DNA from: Arsenicicoccus sp. oral taxon 190
GTDB taxonomy: Bacteria > Actinomycetota > Actinomycetes > Actinomycetales > Dermatophilaceae
Assembly (NCBI RefSeq): GCF_001189535.1
Contig: NZ_CP012070.1
Span: 2,604,001-2,668,000, forward strand
Length of the DNA: 64,000 bases
Reading direction: 5' to 3'
This document shows positions 20,183-29,407 of this stretch, piece by piece (positions within the stretch are counted from its first letter, which is position 1; every line of letters begins with the position of its first letter). A program made the position numbers and the translations under genes. The notes beneath the pieces were generated by a model. It was given only the letters and a program-made list of their open reading frames with translations, was not told the origin of the DNA and searched no databases.

Positions 20183-23100
20183 CTAGGCGACGTCGGGCTC
20201 GGCGCGCACCTCCAGGCTGGACCCCCGGTGGCCACGCTGCAGCCGGAGCTGGGCCGGGATGCGCTGGCGCAGCTCGAGGACGTGGCTGATGATGCCCACG
20301 CTGCGACCTCCCTCGCGCAGGCCGTCGAGGACCTCCATGACCTGCTCGAGCGCCTGCTCGTCCAGGGTCCCGAAGCCCTCGTCCACGAAGAGCGTGTCCA
20401 GGTCGATCCCGCCGCTCTCCGCGCGGACCGCGTCGCCGAGCCCGAGGGCCAGCGCGAGCGATGCCATGAACGTCTCGCCTCCGGACAGCGTCGCCGTGTC
20501 GCGAGCCTTCCCGCTCCACGCGTCGACCACCTGCAGGCCGAGACCGCTGCGGGCACCGTGCCGGGCCAGCTCGTCGGAGTGCCGCAGCTCGTAGCGCCCG
20601 TCGGTCATCCGGGAGAGCCGCTGGTTGGCGAGCGCCACCACCTCCTCCAGCCGCGCGGCGAGCACGTAGGTGGGCAGGCTCATGCGCTTGACGTTGTTGG
20701 CGCCGACCCCGGCGACGGTGTCGGCGACCTCGCGGATCACCTCGGCTCGGTGCACGGCCGGCCCCAGCCGGTCCAGCAGGTCCCTCACCGCGGCCGTATG
20801 CCGCTGCAACGCCTCCGCGCCGCTGCGGGCGAGGCCGACACGACCGGCCGCCTCCCGCGCCGTCGTCCGCGCGGCAGCGAGCTCCTCGGCCAGGGCGGCG
20901 AGGTCCGGGATCTCGGCCTCCAGCGCGGCAGCGACCTCGGGGTCGGCCAGCACCACGCGGGCAGCGTCCAGGGCGCGGTCGTGCTCGGCGACCTCACGCT
21001 GCAGCCGTGCCCGCTCGGCCGGGGGAGGGCGGCGGCGCGCACCGCCGCGGCGTCGGCGAAGTCGGGCTCGGCCAGCCGCTGCGCCAGGGCCTCGGCCGCT
21101 GCGGTCTCCTCCTGAGAGGCGTGGTCCGCCGTCCGCCGGGTCTCGTGCACGCGGCGCAGCCCCTCGACCGCGTCCCGCACCACGGTGACCACGGACCGCA
21201 GCAACCGGTCGTCGGGCGGTGCCTCACGACGCGGGTCGTCGGCGGCCACCGGCTCCAAGGCCAGCGCGTCGACCGCGACCAGGGCGTCGAGCAGCCGCCA
21301 GGCCTGCGTGCGCTCGTCGTCCCGGCGGGACTCCACCTCGGCCAGCCGCGACCGGGCGGCGGCCAGCTCGGCGGTCGCCCTGGCGTGGTCCTGACCGGCC
21401 CGGTCCACCCCGGCCTCGGCGGCGGCAACCGCGCGCGTCGCCGCCTCGAGCCGTGCTCCGGCAGCCTTCGCCCGGGCATGCTCGGCCCGCGCCGTCGTCA
21501 GCGCGGCGGCCACGCCGTCCCGGGGCAGGTCGTCGAGGGCCGACAGGCGGTCCTGCAGGTCCTGCTCGTGGGCGGTCAGTGTGGCGCGAGCGGACTCGAG
21601 CCCGGCCAGGGCGGCGGTCTCCCGGGACTGCGCCGCCCCCAGGGCCGCCTCGCCCTCCTGGACCGCGTCCTGGGTGACCCGCTCGGCCCGGTCACCCGTC
21701 GCAGGGAGCGGGTGCTCGGTGGCGCCGCACACCGGGCAGGGGTCGCCGTCGGTGAGGTCCAGGGCCAGCTCGGCCGCGAGGCCGTCGGCGCGGGCGCGGT
21801 GCAGGTCGGCGAGCAGCTGCTGCTGCCGGGTCCGCTCCTTCGTCGCCTGCTCGGCGGCGGTCGTCGCACGCTCCACGGACGTGGCGTCGCGCGCCACCGT
21901 CTCGAGCCGGGTCCCCGCCTCCTCGAGCTGCTGCACCCGGGCCCGCAACCCGGCCTCGTCGTGGGCCTCGGCGGTCAGGGCAGCGACGTCGGCCTTGGCG
22001 GACGTCAGGGCGTCTCGGGTGACGGTCACCCCCAGCTCGGCCTGCTCCACGCGCGTGGCGGACCTGGCGAGGGCGGCGTGGGCCTCGTCCACGGTGCCCA
22101 CGGTCGCGCGGGCACGGACGACCTGCTCGCCGAGCCGGCCCGCGACCTCGGCGGCGGCCTCCACCTGCTCGTCCAGCGCGCGCAACGCCTCGGCGCCGGG
22201 CAGTGCCTCGTGCGGCCGCGCCGTGCCGCCCAGCGCGGCCCGCAGCGCGTCCGGCAACGCCGCCAGGGCGAGGTCACGCTCGTCCCGGGCGGCGGCGGCC
22301 GCGGCGGCCCGGTCGGTCGCGGCCACCACGTAGGGGAGGAGCTCGCCGGCCTGGGCGGCCTCCTGCACCCGCTGCCGCGCCGACTCGATGTCCTCGGCGC
22401 GGGCCAGCAGGTCCGTGGCGGAACGGGTGGCGGCGTCGCCCTTGCGGCGGAGCTCGACCACCCGCCGGCCCGCCTCGTCGGCCGCGGCCGCCCGCTCGCG
22501 CCGGGCCTCGTGCCCGCCGGCCTCCTGCTCGACCTGCTCCACGACCTGCGCGACGGTCTCGACGAGCCGCGCGAGGGCGCCGCCGACGACCTCCGGGTCG
22601 GTGGCGTCCGGGTCCACGAGCTCGGCACCACCCGGCGCCGCGTGCTCCCCAGCCGACGGCGCCACGAGCTTGGCACCACCCGGCGCTGCGAGGTCACCAG
22701 AGCCCCCTTCCTCCGCCTCGGGGTCGGGGAGCACGGACAGCACCTGGGCCGCGGCGTCGTTGACCCGCGTCAGCGTCGACCGCAGCTCCTCGCGGCCGTC
22801 CCGCACCTCGGCCTCGGCGTCGCGCCGGTGCCCCTCGAGCCACCGCTGCACCTGCTCGAAGCGACCGGTGTCGAAGAGCCGCTGCAGGATCGCTGCCCGG
22901 TCCTCGGTCGAGGCGCGCAGGAACCGGGCGAAGTCGCCCTGGGGGAGCAGCACCACCGTCGCGAACTGCTCCAGCCCGAGCCCCAGCAGCTCGCGCACCA
23001 GCGCGGCCACCTCGTCGGCCCGCCCGGAGCCCCGGTCGACCCAGGCGCCGTCGACGAGCTCGGTCATCACGACCTTGTGCTGCTGCCTGGTGGTGCCGGA

Positions 23101-23412
23101 GCCCCGCTTCTTGGGGCGCTCGAACTCGGGGGAGCGGACGATCCGCAGCCGGCGCGCCCCGACGGACCACTCCAGCTCGACCTGCGGCACCACGTCGAGC
23201 GGGGCGTGGTCCGACCGCAGCGCGCCCTTGGGGCGGGCTCCCGGGATGTCGCCGTAGAGCGCGAAGCAGATCGCGTCGAGCAGCGAGGTCTTGCCGGCGC
23301 CCGTCGGCCCGTTGATCAGGAACAGCCCGGCCGCCCCCAACGCGTCCAGGTCGACCTCCACCGTGTCCGCGAACGGCCCGAACGCCGTCGCCCGCAGCGA
23401 GTGCAGTCTCAT
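20183..23412 (-). pseudogene. sbcC: Exonuclease subunit SbcC, interrupted by a frameshift
   Basis: The SMC-like ATPase partner of SbcD in cutting hairpins and broken ends. The N-terminal part has Walker A GPTGAGKTS (35-43), a Q-loop (LLPQGDFARFL), long coiled coils and the zinc hook CPVCGATEH. The C-terminal part has the ABC signature TLSGGETFMA and Walker B LDTLFVDEGFGTLD. They lie in different frames; the switch is at about 21,021-21,030, where CCCTCCCCC on the coding strand lacks one base. Either a recent one-base deletion or a base-call error in a G run. The rest is well kept. The ATG overlaps the sbcD stop (ATGA). A 28-bp stretch is repeated at 22,615 and 22,663 in the coiled coil. Confidence 0.88.
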
Positions 23413-24560
23413 CGTGTCCCCTCCCCGCTGGTCGAGACCCGCACGGCCTCCACCGCCTGCCGGACCACCGCCTGCTCGGCACGGCTCGCCGCCGCGCCTC
23501 CACGGACGTGCTCCAGGAAACCGTCGACCAGCTCCAGGTCGCTGGCCACGCGCACCCGCGAGGCATAGCTGGCCTGCTCCCGCTGCGGCAGGCCCTGGGG
23601 GTCGAACTGCAACGACAGGGTCAGCGGGAACCGCGCCCGGACCTTGTCGATCGCGTCGAGCGGGCGCACCTGGTCGGTCAAGGTCACCTGGCAGTAGGAC
23701 CGCTCCGCGGCCTGGTGCTCCGGGGCGCGCAGCAGCTCGTCGAGCTCGCCGCGCAGGATCGCCAGCGGGGTGTGCACCGGCGCGGTCACCCCCTCCACGT
23801 GCAGCGCCTCGCCGCGGCGCTCGGGCAGGTCCACCAACCAGGAGGACTTCGTGTGCCGGGCCTCGGAGAAGCTCATCGCGATCGGCGACCCGGAGTAGCG
23901 GACCCGCTCGTCGAGGGTCTGCCGCCCGTGCAGGTGACCCAGCCCCACGTAGTCGGCCTCGCGGTACAGCGACAACGGGACGTCGCCGACGCCCCCCACC
24001 GCGATGTCGCGCTCGCTGTCGCTGGCCTCCCCGCCGGTGACGAACGCGTGGGAGAGCACCACGACCGGGCCCTCGTGCCGCTCGGCGTCGCGCGCGACCC
24101 GCGACAGCGCGGTGGACAGGACCCCGTGGTGCGATCGCTCGCACTCGTCCAGCTCGGCGGCCACCACGGTCGGCTCGAGGTAGGGCAGGGCGTAGATGCG
24201 GGTGCCGGCCACGTCGATGGGCCGGGCGAGGTCGGCGACGGTGGTGCGCAGGTGCACCCCGGAGCGCTCCAGCAGCCGGCCACCGAAGCCGAGCCGGACC
24301 GCGGAGTCGTGGTTGCCGCTCGCCAGCACCACCTGGGCGCCGGCATCAGTGATCCGCCACAGCGCGTCGGACAGCAGCGCCACGGTCTGCGGCGCGGGCA
24401 GCGCCCGGTCGTAGACGTCCCCGGCCACCGCCACGACGTCGACCCGCTCCGAGCGCACGACGTCGACGAGGTGGTCGACGAACATCTCCTGCGCGGGCAG
24501 CAGGCCGACGTGGTGGAAGGAGCGGCCGAGGTGCCAGTCCGAGGTGTGCAGCATCCGCAT
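23409..24560 (-). CDS. sbcD: Exonuclease subunit SbcD
   Basis: A 383-residue Mre11-type nuclease. The metal ligands follow the phosphoesterase order: DWHLGRSFH, GDVYDRALP, SGNHDS, LSHAFV and GHLHGRQ. A capping domain fills the C-terminal third. It pairs with SbcC in DNA end processing. The start at ATG 24,560 is set by a TAGAGT box 7 nt upstream; the open frame extends 54 codons further into promoter DNA. It forms an operon with sbcC. Confidence 0.93.
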   Translation of the reverse strand: MRMLHTSDWHLGRSFHHVGLLPAQEMFVDHLVDVVRSERVDVVAVAGDVYDRALPAPQTVALLSDALWRITDAGAQVVLASGNHDSAVRLGFGGRLLERSGVHLRTTVADLARPIDVAGTRIYALPYLEPTVVAAELDECERSHHGVLSTALSRVARDAERHEGPVVVLSHAFVTGGEASDSERDIAVGGVGDVPLSLYREADYVGLGHLHGRQTLDERVRYSGSPIAMSFSEARHTKSSWLVDLPERRGEALHVEGVTAPVHTPLAILRGELDELLRAPEHQAAERSYCQVTLTDQVRPLDAIDKVRARFPLTLSLQFDPQGLPQREQASYASRVRVASDLELVDGFLEHVRGGAAASRAEQAVVRQAVEAVRVSTSGEGTR

Positions 24561-24567
24561 GTCTCGC

Positions 24568-24573
24568 ACTCTA
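24568..24573 (-). promoter_or_regulatory. sbcDC leaderless -10 box
   Basis: TAGAGT on the minus strand, 7 nt, then the sbcD ATG. Confidence 0.6.
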
Positions 24574-24739
24574 GGAGCGACCACCGACAGACCCTGGGAG
24601 ACGTGCCGCGAGACGGCAGCACGGCAGCGGCACGGCGGCGGCACGGCTGGTCGGCACCGAGGCTGCGGCATACGGCTGAGACGCGCCGGGACCCGGACAC
24701 GACGGGCGCAGCGGCCCCGCATGTGTTCCCCTATGCGCC

Positions 24740-26218
24740 ATGGGTCAGGAGATCACGGCCGGGCTCAACGCCCGCGAGCTGCGCCAGCGCTACCGCGAGA
24801 AGGTGAGGCAGTGCCTGGACGTGCTCGAGCGCATGCTCAGCCACCGCGACTTCGAGACGAGCGCGCCGATGGCCGGTCTCGAGGTGGAGATGAACCTCGT
24901 GGACGCCGACCAGCGCCCCAGCATGACCAACGACGTCGTGCTGGAGGCCATCGACGACCCGGTGTTCCAGACCGAGCTGGCGCGCTTCAACATCGAGCTC
25001 AACCTCGAGCCCCAGCCGCTCGCGGGGGACCGCCTGCACGTGCTCGAGGAGACGCTGCGCAAGCACGTCGGCGCCGCGCGGCAGAAGACGGGCGACACGG
25101 ACATCGTGCTCGTGGGGATTCTGCCGACCCTGCTCAAGGAGCACCTCGACCGGGACAGCCTGACGCCCAGCCCGCGCTACCTCGCGCTCGACGAGGCCAT
25201 CATGGAGGCCCGCGGCGAGGATCTGATCCTGGACATCGAGGGGCGCAGCGGGGAGCGCATCGCCACCTTCGTCGACACCATCGCCCCGGAGTCGGCGTGC
25301 ACGTCGGTGCAGTGCCATCTGCAGGTCGCGCCGCGGGACTTCGCGGCGTTCTGGAACGCCGCCCAGGCCATCGCCGGCGTGCAGCTCGCGGTGGGCGCCA
25401 ACTCCCCCTACCTCTTCGGTCAGCAGCTGTGGGCCGAGACCCGGATCCAGCTCTTCCACCAGGCGACGGACACCCGACCGATCGAGCTGCGCAACCAGGG
25501 GGTGCGGCCCCGGGTGTGGTTCGGGGAGCGGTGGGTGACCTCGATCTTCGACCTCTTCGAGGAGAACGTCCGCTACTTCCCGGCGCTGCTGCCCGAGGTC
25601 AGCGACGAGGACCCGGTGCAGGTCCTGGAGACGGGGGAGGCGCCCGCGCTGTCCGAGCTCAAGCTGCACAACGGCACTGTCTACCGCTGGAACCGGCCGA
25701 TCTACGACACCGTCGACGGCAGGCCGCACCTGCGCGTGGAGAACCGCGTCCTGCCCGCCGGCCCGACCGTCGCCGACACGATCGCCAACGCCGCGTTCTA
25801 CTACGGCCTGGTCAACGCGCTCGTCAGCGAGGAGCGCCCGCTGTGGTCCAAGATGAGCTTCACCGCGGCCAAGGAGAACTTCTTCGCCGGCGCCCGGCGC
25901 GGCTTCAACGCCAACCTCTACTGGCCCGGGCGCGGTGACGTGCCCGTCGACGAGCTGGTGCTGCGGCACCTGCTGCCGCTCGCGGACTCCGGCCTGGAGG
26001 GCTGGGGCGTCTCGGCCAAGGTCCGCGACCGTTACCTCGGGATCATCGAGGAGCGCTGCAAGGCCGAGCGCAACGGCGCGTCCTGGCAGGTCGCGTGCGT
26101 GGACCGGCTGCAGGAGCGCGGCGCCAACCGGGACGAGGCGCTGCGGCGCATGCTCTACCGCTACATCGAGCTCATGCACGAGGGCGAGCCGGTCCACACC
26201 TGGACCCTCCCGCGCTGA
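24740..26218 (+). CDS. GCS2-type glutamate-cysteine ligase family protein
   Basis: A 492-residue member of the carboxylate-amine ligase superfamily of the GCS2 type. Landmarks are GLEVEMNLVD near residue 46 (metal-binding acidic residues), FNIELNLEPQPL, SVQCHLQV, AVGANSPYLFG and LRVENRVLPAGPT. It is longer than the YbdK-like forms. Actinobacteria make mycothiol rather than glutathione, so the product may not be gamma-glutamylcysteine. It is monocistronic and ends at a double hairpin. The amine substrate is unknown. Confidence 0.82.
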   Translation: MGQEITAGLNARELRQRYREKVRQCLDVLERMLSHRDFETSAPMAGLEVEMNLVDADQRPSMTNDVVLEAIDDPVFQTELARFNIELNLEPQPLAGDRLHVLEETLRKHVGAARQKTGDTDIVLVGILPTLLKEHLDRDSLTPSPRYLALDEAIMEARGEDLILDIEGRSGERIATFVDTIAPESACTSVQCHLQVAPRDFAAFWNAAQAIAGVQLAVGANSPYLFGQQLWAETRIQLFHQATDTRPIELRNQGVRPRVWFGERWVTSIFDLFEENVRYFPALLPEVSDEDPVQVLETGEAPALSELKLHNGTVYRWNRPIYDTVDGRPHLRVENRVLPAGPTVADTIANAAFYYGLVNALVSEERPLWSKMSFTAAKENFFAGARRGFNANLYWPGRGDVPVDELVLRHLLPLADSGLEGWGVSAKVRDRYLGIIEERCKAERNGASWQVACVDRLQERGANRDEALRRMLYRYIELMHEGEPVHTWTLPR

Positions 26219-26222
26219 CCGC

Positions 26223-26282
26223 CCGTATGCCGCCGCCCCCGCGCGGGCGGCATACGGCCTTGCCGGACCGCTGCGGTCCGGC
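26223..26282. terminator. Double hairpin, bidirectional terminator
   Basis: Hairpin one: CCGTATGCCGCC (26223-26234) with GGCGGCATACGG (26246-26257), a perfect 12-bp stem built from two facing copies of the heptamer GTATGCC. Hairpin two: GCCGGACCG (26262-26270) with CGGTCCGGC (26274-26282), loop CTG. They lie between convergent genes. Confidence 0.85.
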
Positions 26283-26324
26283 GGGGAGGCACTCGGAGGG
26301 GGGAGCAGTCGGGGAGGGGAGCGG

Positions 26325-26951
26325 TCAGGCGGGGGCGGGCTGGTTCCAGCGGGCGATCGAGGGGAAGTGGCGCTCGTAGGCGAGCACGCAGATCGAGCCG
26401 GCGTCGAGCTCGAGCTGGGCGCCGAAGCGGGGCTCGGTGCGCAGCCACACGCTGGTGAGCACGCGGTTGGTGTGGCCGTGGCCGACGAGGGCGACGTCCT
26501 TGCCCTCCTCGAGCACCGGCATGACCCGGTCGATGACGGCGCGGGCGCGGGCGGCGACCTGCTCGATCGACTCGCCGGGGCTGTCGCCGGGGACCACGCC
26601 GTCCTCCCACACCGTCCAGTCGTAGCCGAGCTCCTCGCGGATCTCCGTGGTGGTCCGGCCCTCGTAGCCGCCGTAGTCCCACTCCACCAGGTTGGGCTCC
26701 ACGGTGCTGCTCGTCAGGCCCACGAGCTCGGCGGTCCGGCGGGCGCGCTCCTTGGGGGAGACGAGCACCAGGCCGAAGTCGAACTCCGCCAGCAGGGGGG
26801 CGGACCGGCGGGCGGCCTCCTCGCCCGCGCTGGTGAGGGGGACGTCGGTCAGGCCGGTGTGCTTCATCGCGCGGGACCACTCGGTCTCCCCGTGGCGCAG
26901 CAGGACGAGGCGTCCCTCGGGGACGGGGCGGGCGCCGGTGTCGTTGCTCAC
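26325..26951 (-). CDS. Histidine phosphatase family protein
   Basis: A 208-residue phosphatase of the phosphoglycerate-mutase superfamily. The phosphorylated histidine is in LLRHGETEWS near residue 19, the second catalytic histidine in VALVGHGHTNR near 162, and the YGGYEGRTT stretch supplies the acid. Cofactor-dependent mutases have a longer insert, so a broad-range phosphatase is more likely. The GTG start lies 6 nt after TAGCCT. It is divergent from the OsmC gene across only 18 bp. Confidence 0.88.
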   Translation of the reverse strand: MSNDTGARPVPEGRLVLLRHGETEWSRAMKHTGLTDVPLTSAGEEAARRSAPLLAEFDFGLVLVSPKERARRTAELVGLTSSTVEPNLVEWDYGGYEGRTTTEIREELGYDWTVWEDGVVPGDSPGESIEQVAARARAVIDRVMPVLEEGKDVALVGHGHTNRVLTSVWLRTEPRFGAQLELDAGSICVLAYERHFPSIARWNQPAPA

Positions 26952-26957
26952 GGTGGC

Positions 26958-26963
26958 AGGCTA
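26958..26963 (-). promoter_or_regulatory. Overlapping divergent leaderless -10 boxes
   Basis: On the minus strand TAGCCT precedes the GTG at 26951 by 6 nt. On the plus strand the overlapping CAGGCT precedes the OsmC ATG at 26970 by 7 nt. Two promoters thus share the palindromic AGGCTAGCC region, so polymerase should be able to occupy only one at a time. Confidence 0.5.
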
Positions 26964-26969
26964 GCCCCC

Positions 26970-27431
26970 ATGACGACGCCGCAGCACGCTGACAACCACC
27001 GTTCGGTCACCCTGGCGCGCGACGCGCTCGGGGCCTACACCGCCACCAACGTCCGCGGCGGCACGCTGGCGGTGGGCAGCGGCGACACCGACGACTTCAC
27101 GCCCGTGGAGCTGCTGCTGGCGGCCATCGGCGGGTGCACGATGATCGACGTGGACCACCTCACGTCCCGGCGCGCCGAGCCCACCGGGTTCGCGGTGGAG
27201 GTGGGGGGTGACAAGGTGACCGTCGACGGCGTGGCGCAGATGCAGGGGCTCAGCGTGCGCTGGGAGGTCACCTTCCCCGAGGGGGAGGCCGGGGACGAGG
27301 CCCGCCGGATGCTGCCGCGGGCCATCCGGATGTCCCATGACCGGCTGTGCACGGTGGGGTGCACCGTGAAGCTCGGGTCCCCCATCGCTACCATCGAAGG
27401 ACGCACCGGGGACGACTCCCGACCGTCGTGA
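26970..27431 (+). CDS. OsmC family protein
   Basis: A 153-residue thiol peroxidase-type protein. The two redox cysteines of the family are in AAIGGCTMIDVD and in the C-terminal LCTVGCTV stretch, which has two nearby cysteines. The beta-strand front (TLARDALGAYTATNVRGG) is typical. The open frame extends far upstream, but the ATG at 26970 begins at the family start and follows a promoter. It likely reduces organic hydroperoxides or simply binds ligands. Confidence 0.87.
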   Translation: MTTPQHADNHRSVTLARDALGAYTATNVRGGTLAVGSGDTDDFTPVELLLAAIGGCTMIDVDHLTSRRAEPTGFAVEVGGDKVTVDGVAQMQGLSVRWEVTFPEGEAGDEARRMLPRAIRMSHDRLCTVGCTVKLGSPIATIEGRTGDDSRPS

Positions 27432-27474
27432 CGGAGCACCCCCGGCACTGCGACGACGACGTCGAGGAGGAGCC

Positions 27475-28362
27475 ATGAGCATCGAGAGCACCGGCACGGA
27501 CCGGGTCGTCGTGGGGGTCGACGGGTCCAGCGGAGCCCGACCCGCCCTGGAGTGGGCGGCGCGGGAGGCCGAGGGGCGCCGAGCCACCCTGGTCCTCGTG
27601 ATGGCGCAGGAGCTGGCCGTGCCCGCCCCGTCGGAGGCCGGCTGGACCTTTGGCCTGGACGACGTGCTCCGGGAGAGCACCGAGCGTCTCCTCGACGAGG
27701 CCGCCGAGCTCGTGCGCCGGCGGCACCCCGACCTGGACGTCACCACCCAGGGGGTCTTCGGCAGCCCGGCGGCCGCGCTCATCGAGGCGTCACGGCACGC
27801 CACGCTGGTCGTGGTCGGGTCCCGCGGCGCCGGGGGCTGGCCCGGGCTGCTGCTCGGCAGCGTGTCCGGGGCGGTGGCGGCCCACGGGCACTGCCCCGTC
27901 GTCGTGGTGCCCGACCGGTGCGAGCACACCGACCCGCAGGGGCCGGTGGTGGTCGGGGTCGACGACTCGGCCGAGAGCGCCCGGGCGGCGGCGTTCGCGC
28001 TGGCGGAGGCCGACGGGCGCGGCGTCCCGGTCGTGGCCGTGCATGCCTGGACGCTGTCCTTCCACGGCGGCGTGGTGCCGACCGAGGAGGGGTCGGAGCC
28101 CTACACCTCGATGCGCGAGCAGCAGTCGCAGCTGGTCACCCGGGTGCTGGAGCACCCCCGAGCGGCGCACCCCGACGTGCCGGTGGAGCACCGGATCGTG
28201 CGCAGCACCTCGGTCTCCGCGCTGACCGAGGCCTCGCGCGGGGCGTCCCTGGTCGTGGTGGGCAGTCGTGGGCGGGGTGGTTTCGCCGGGATGCTGCTGG
28301 GCTCGACGAGCCGCCAGCTGCTGCAGACCTCGCAGGCGCCGGTGGCCGTGGTCCGCGTCTGA
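27475..28362 (+). CDS. Universal stress protein, two UspA domains
   Basis: A 295-residue tandem UspA protein, domains about 8-145 and 160-294. Each ends in the ATP-binding motif G-x2-G-x9-G-S/T: GSRGAGGWPGLLLGSVS and GSRGRGGFAGMLLGSTS. So both halves should bind ATP. A GAGGAGG ribosome site lies before the ATG. In actinobacteria such genes are often part of the hypoxia/dormancy response; no such control site is evident here. Confidence 0.92.
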   Translation: MSIESTGTDRVVVGVDGSSGARPALEWAAREAEGRRATLVLVMAQELAVPAPSEAGWTFGLDDVLRESTERLLDEAAELVRRRHPDLDVTTQGVFGSPAAALIEASRHATLVVVGSRGAGGWPGLLLGSVSGAVAAHGHCPVVVVPDRCEHTDPQGPVVVGVDDSAESARAAAFALAEADGRGVPVVAVHAWTLSFHGGVVPTEEGSEPYTSMREQQSQLVTRVLEHPRAAHPDVPVEHRIVRSTSVSALTEASRGASLVVVGSRGRGGFAGMLLGSTSRQLLQTSQAPVAVVRV

Positions 28363-28368
28363 GGCGGG

Positions 28369-28408
28369 TTGTCCACAGCCCGCCTCGGTCCCGAGCCCGC
28401 TGTCCACA
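28369..28408 (+). promoter_or_regulatory. Pair of DnaA-box-like sites
   Basis: TTGTCCACA (28369-28377), the exact actinobacterial DnaA box, is followed 31 bp later by CTGTCCACA (28400-28408, one mismatch). They lie in the 112-bp gap between uspA and the DUF2695 gene. A second pair with nearly the same spacing is at 54.4 kb. Confidence 0.5.
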
Positions 28409-28474
28409 GGCTGCGGCCCGTGCTCTGCAGCCGAGCCCCGGTCTGGACCAGCATGGGCTGCCAGGAGGTGGGAC

Positions 28475-28882
28475 ATGACGGCGACGAGCCAGACCGGCAG
28501 CGCGATCGTCCTCGAGCTGATGGGCGTGCGGGCGCAGGAGTGCGTGGTCTGCTACGTGGGGCGGATGGTGGACCGGTTCGGGTGCGACGGGACCTGGCGG
28601 TGGGTGGAGACCTGGCGCGAGCAGCGCGCACCTCGGGCGAGCCGGCTCGAGCGGCGGATGCAGGCCCGCGGGGCGGGCTGCGACTGCGAGGTGCACCTGC
28701 GGGGATACGAGGTGGACCCGCGGCTGCTGGCGGTGGCGTGGGACGGTCCGATCGGGGCGGTCTGCCTGTGCCTCGGGGTGCGGGCAGGGTCGACGCAGCC
28801 GTGCGGCCTGTGGCGGATCGTGCAGCGCAGCTGGTGGACACCCGAGTGCCACCCGGGAGTCACTGGCGGGGCTGCACCGTGA
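28475..28882 (+). CDS. DUF2695 domain protein
   Basis: A 135-residue protein. The pattern CDGTWRWVETW ... QARGAGCDCEVHLRGYE matches DUF2695, in which a Cys-Asp/His pair and a CDCE motif are conserved; a metal-binding role seems likely. The domain is at residues about 35-85. The tail is unusually rich in C and W. An AGGAGG site precedes the ATG. The end overlaps the convergent lipoprotein gene by 23 bp. Confidence 0.65.
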   Translation: MTATSQTGSAIVLELMGVRAQECVVCYVGRMVDRFGCDGTWRWVETWREQRAPRASRLERRMQARGAGCDCEVHLRGYEVDPRLLAVAWDGPIGAVCLCLGVRAGSTQPCGLWRIVQRSWWTPECHPGVTGGAAP

Positions 28883-29309
28883 CGCTGCCGACCAGCCCCC
28901 GGACCGGGTCGCTCACGGCGACGCCGCAGTCATAGCTCGCGAGGTCGGGCAGCGGCGCCACGGTGGCCACCATCCCCGACACCACGTCGCCGGCCCGCAC
29001 GTCCGCACCCGACGGCAGCAGCACCACCGTGCCGTCGTCGGACCCCCAGCGGGACCCGGCGGGGAAGGTCAGCGGGAAGCCGTCGAGCAGGAAGCAGCCG
29101 CGGTCGCTGCGCGACACGAGCGCCGTGGTCCGGCTGGTGGCGACGCCCGCCGGGGTGCCGGTGTAGGTCACCAGCGTGGCCCCGGCCCGACTGCTCGCCG
29201 TCGTCACGGGGGCTCCGCAGCCCGAGACGGCGAGCACGAGCGCGAGGGAGCACAGACCGAGGACGACGGGGACGGCGGCAACGGTGGGGACGCGGACGGC
29301 GGACGGCAC
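28860..29309 (-). CDS. Predicted lipoprotein
   Basis: About 149 residues with a signal peptide ending in the lipobox VSGC (LAVSGCGAP). The mature part has two more cysteines (GCFLLDGFP and YDCGVAV) that could pair, and short beta-type repeats. The start is taken as GTG 29,309, 7 nt after a TAGGTT box, rather than GTG 29,330 whose codons overlap the promoter. Probably acylated by Lgt and Lnt at the membrane. No family recognised. Confidence 0.72.
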   Translation of the reverse strand: MPSAVRVPTVAAVPVVLGLCSLALVLAVSGCGAPVTTASSRAGATLVTYTGTPAGVATSRTTALVSRSDRGCFLLDGFPLTFPAGSRWGSDDGTVVLLPSGADVRAGDVVSGMVATVAPLPDLASYDCGVAVSDPVRGLVGSVTVQPRQ

Positions 29310-29316
29310 GGTCCCC

Positions 29317-29322
29317 AACCTA
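29317..29322 (-). promoter_or_regulatory. Leaderless -10 box of the lipoprotein gene
   Basis: TAGGTT on the minus strand, then 7 nt, then GTG at 29,309. Confidence 0.55.
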
Positions 29323-29407
29323 GTGCTCACCAGGCCCGGGAGCCGGGTGACGCGACCGAGCCCGGCCGGGGACTGCCACCAATGCTCCCTGGGTATGCCG
29401 GGACACC

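Noticed and set aside
21000..21040. Programmed -1 frameshift in sbcC
   Set aside because: No X-XXY-YYZ slippery site in the reading frame and no family precedent.
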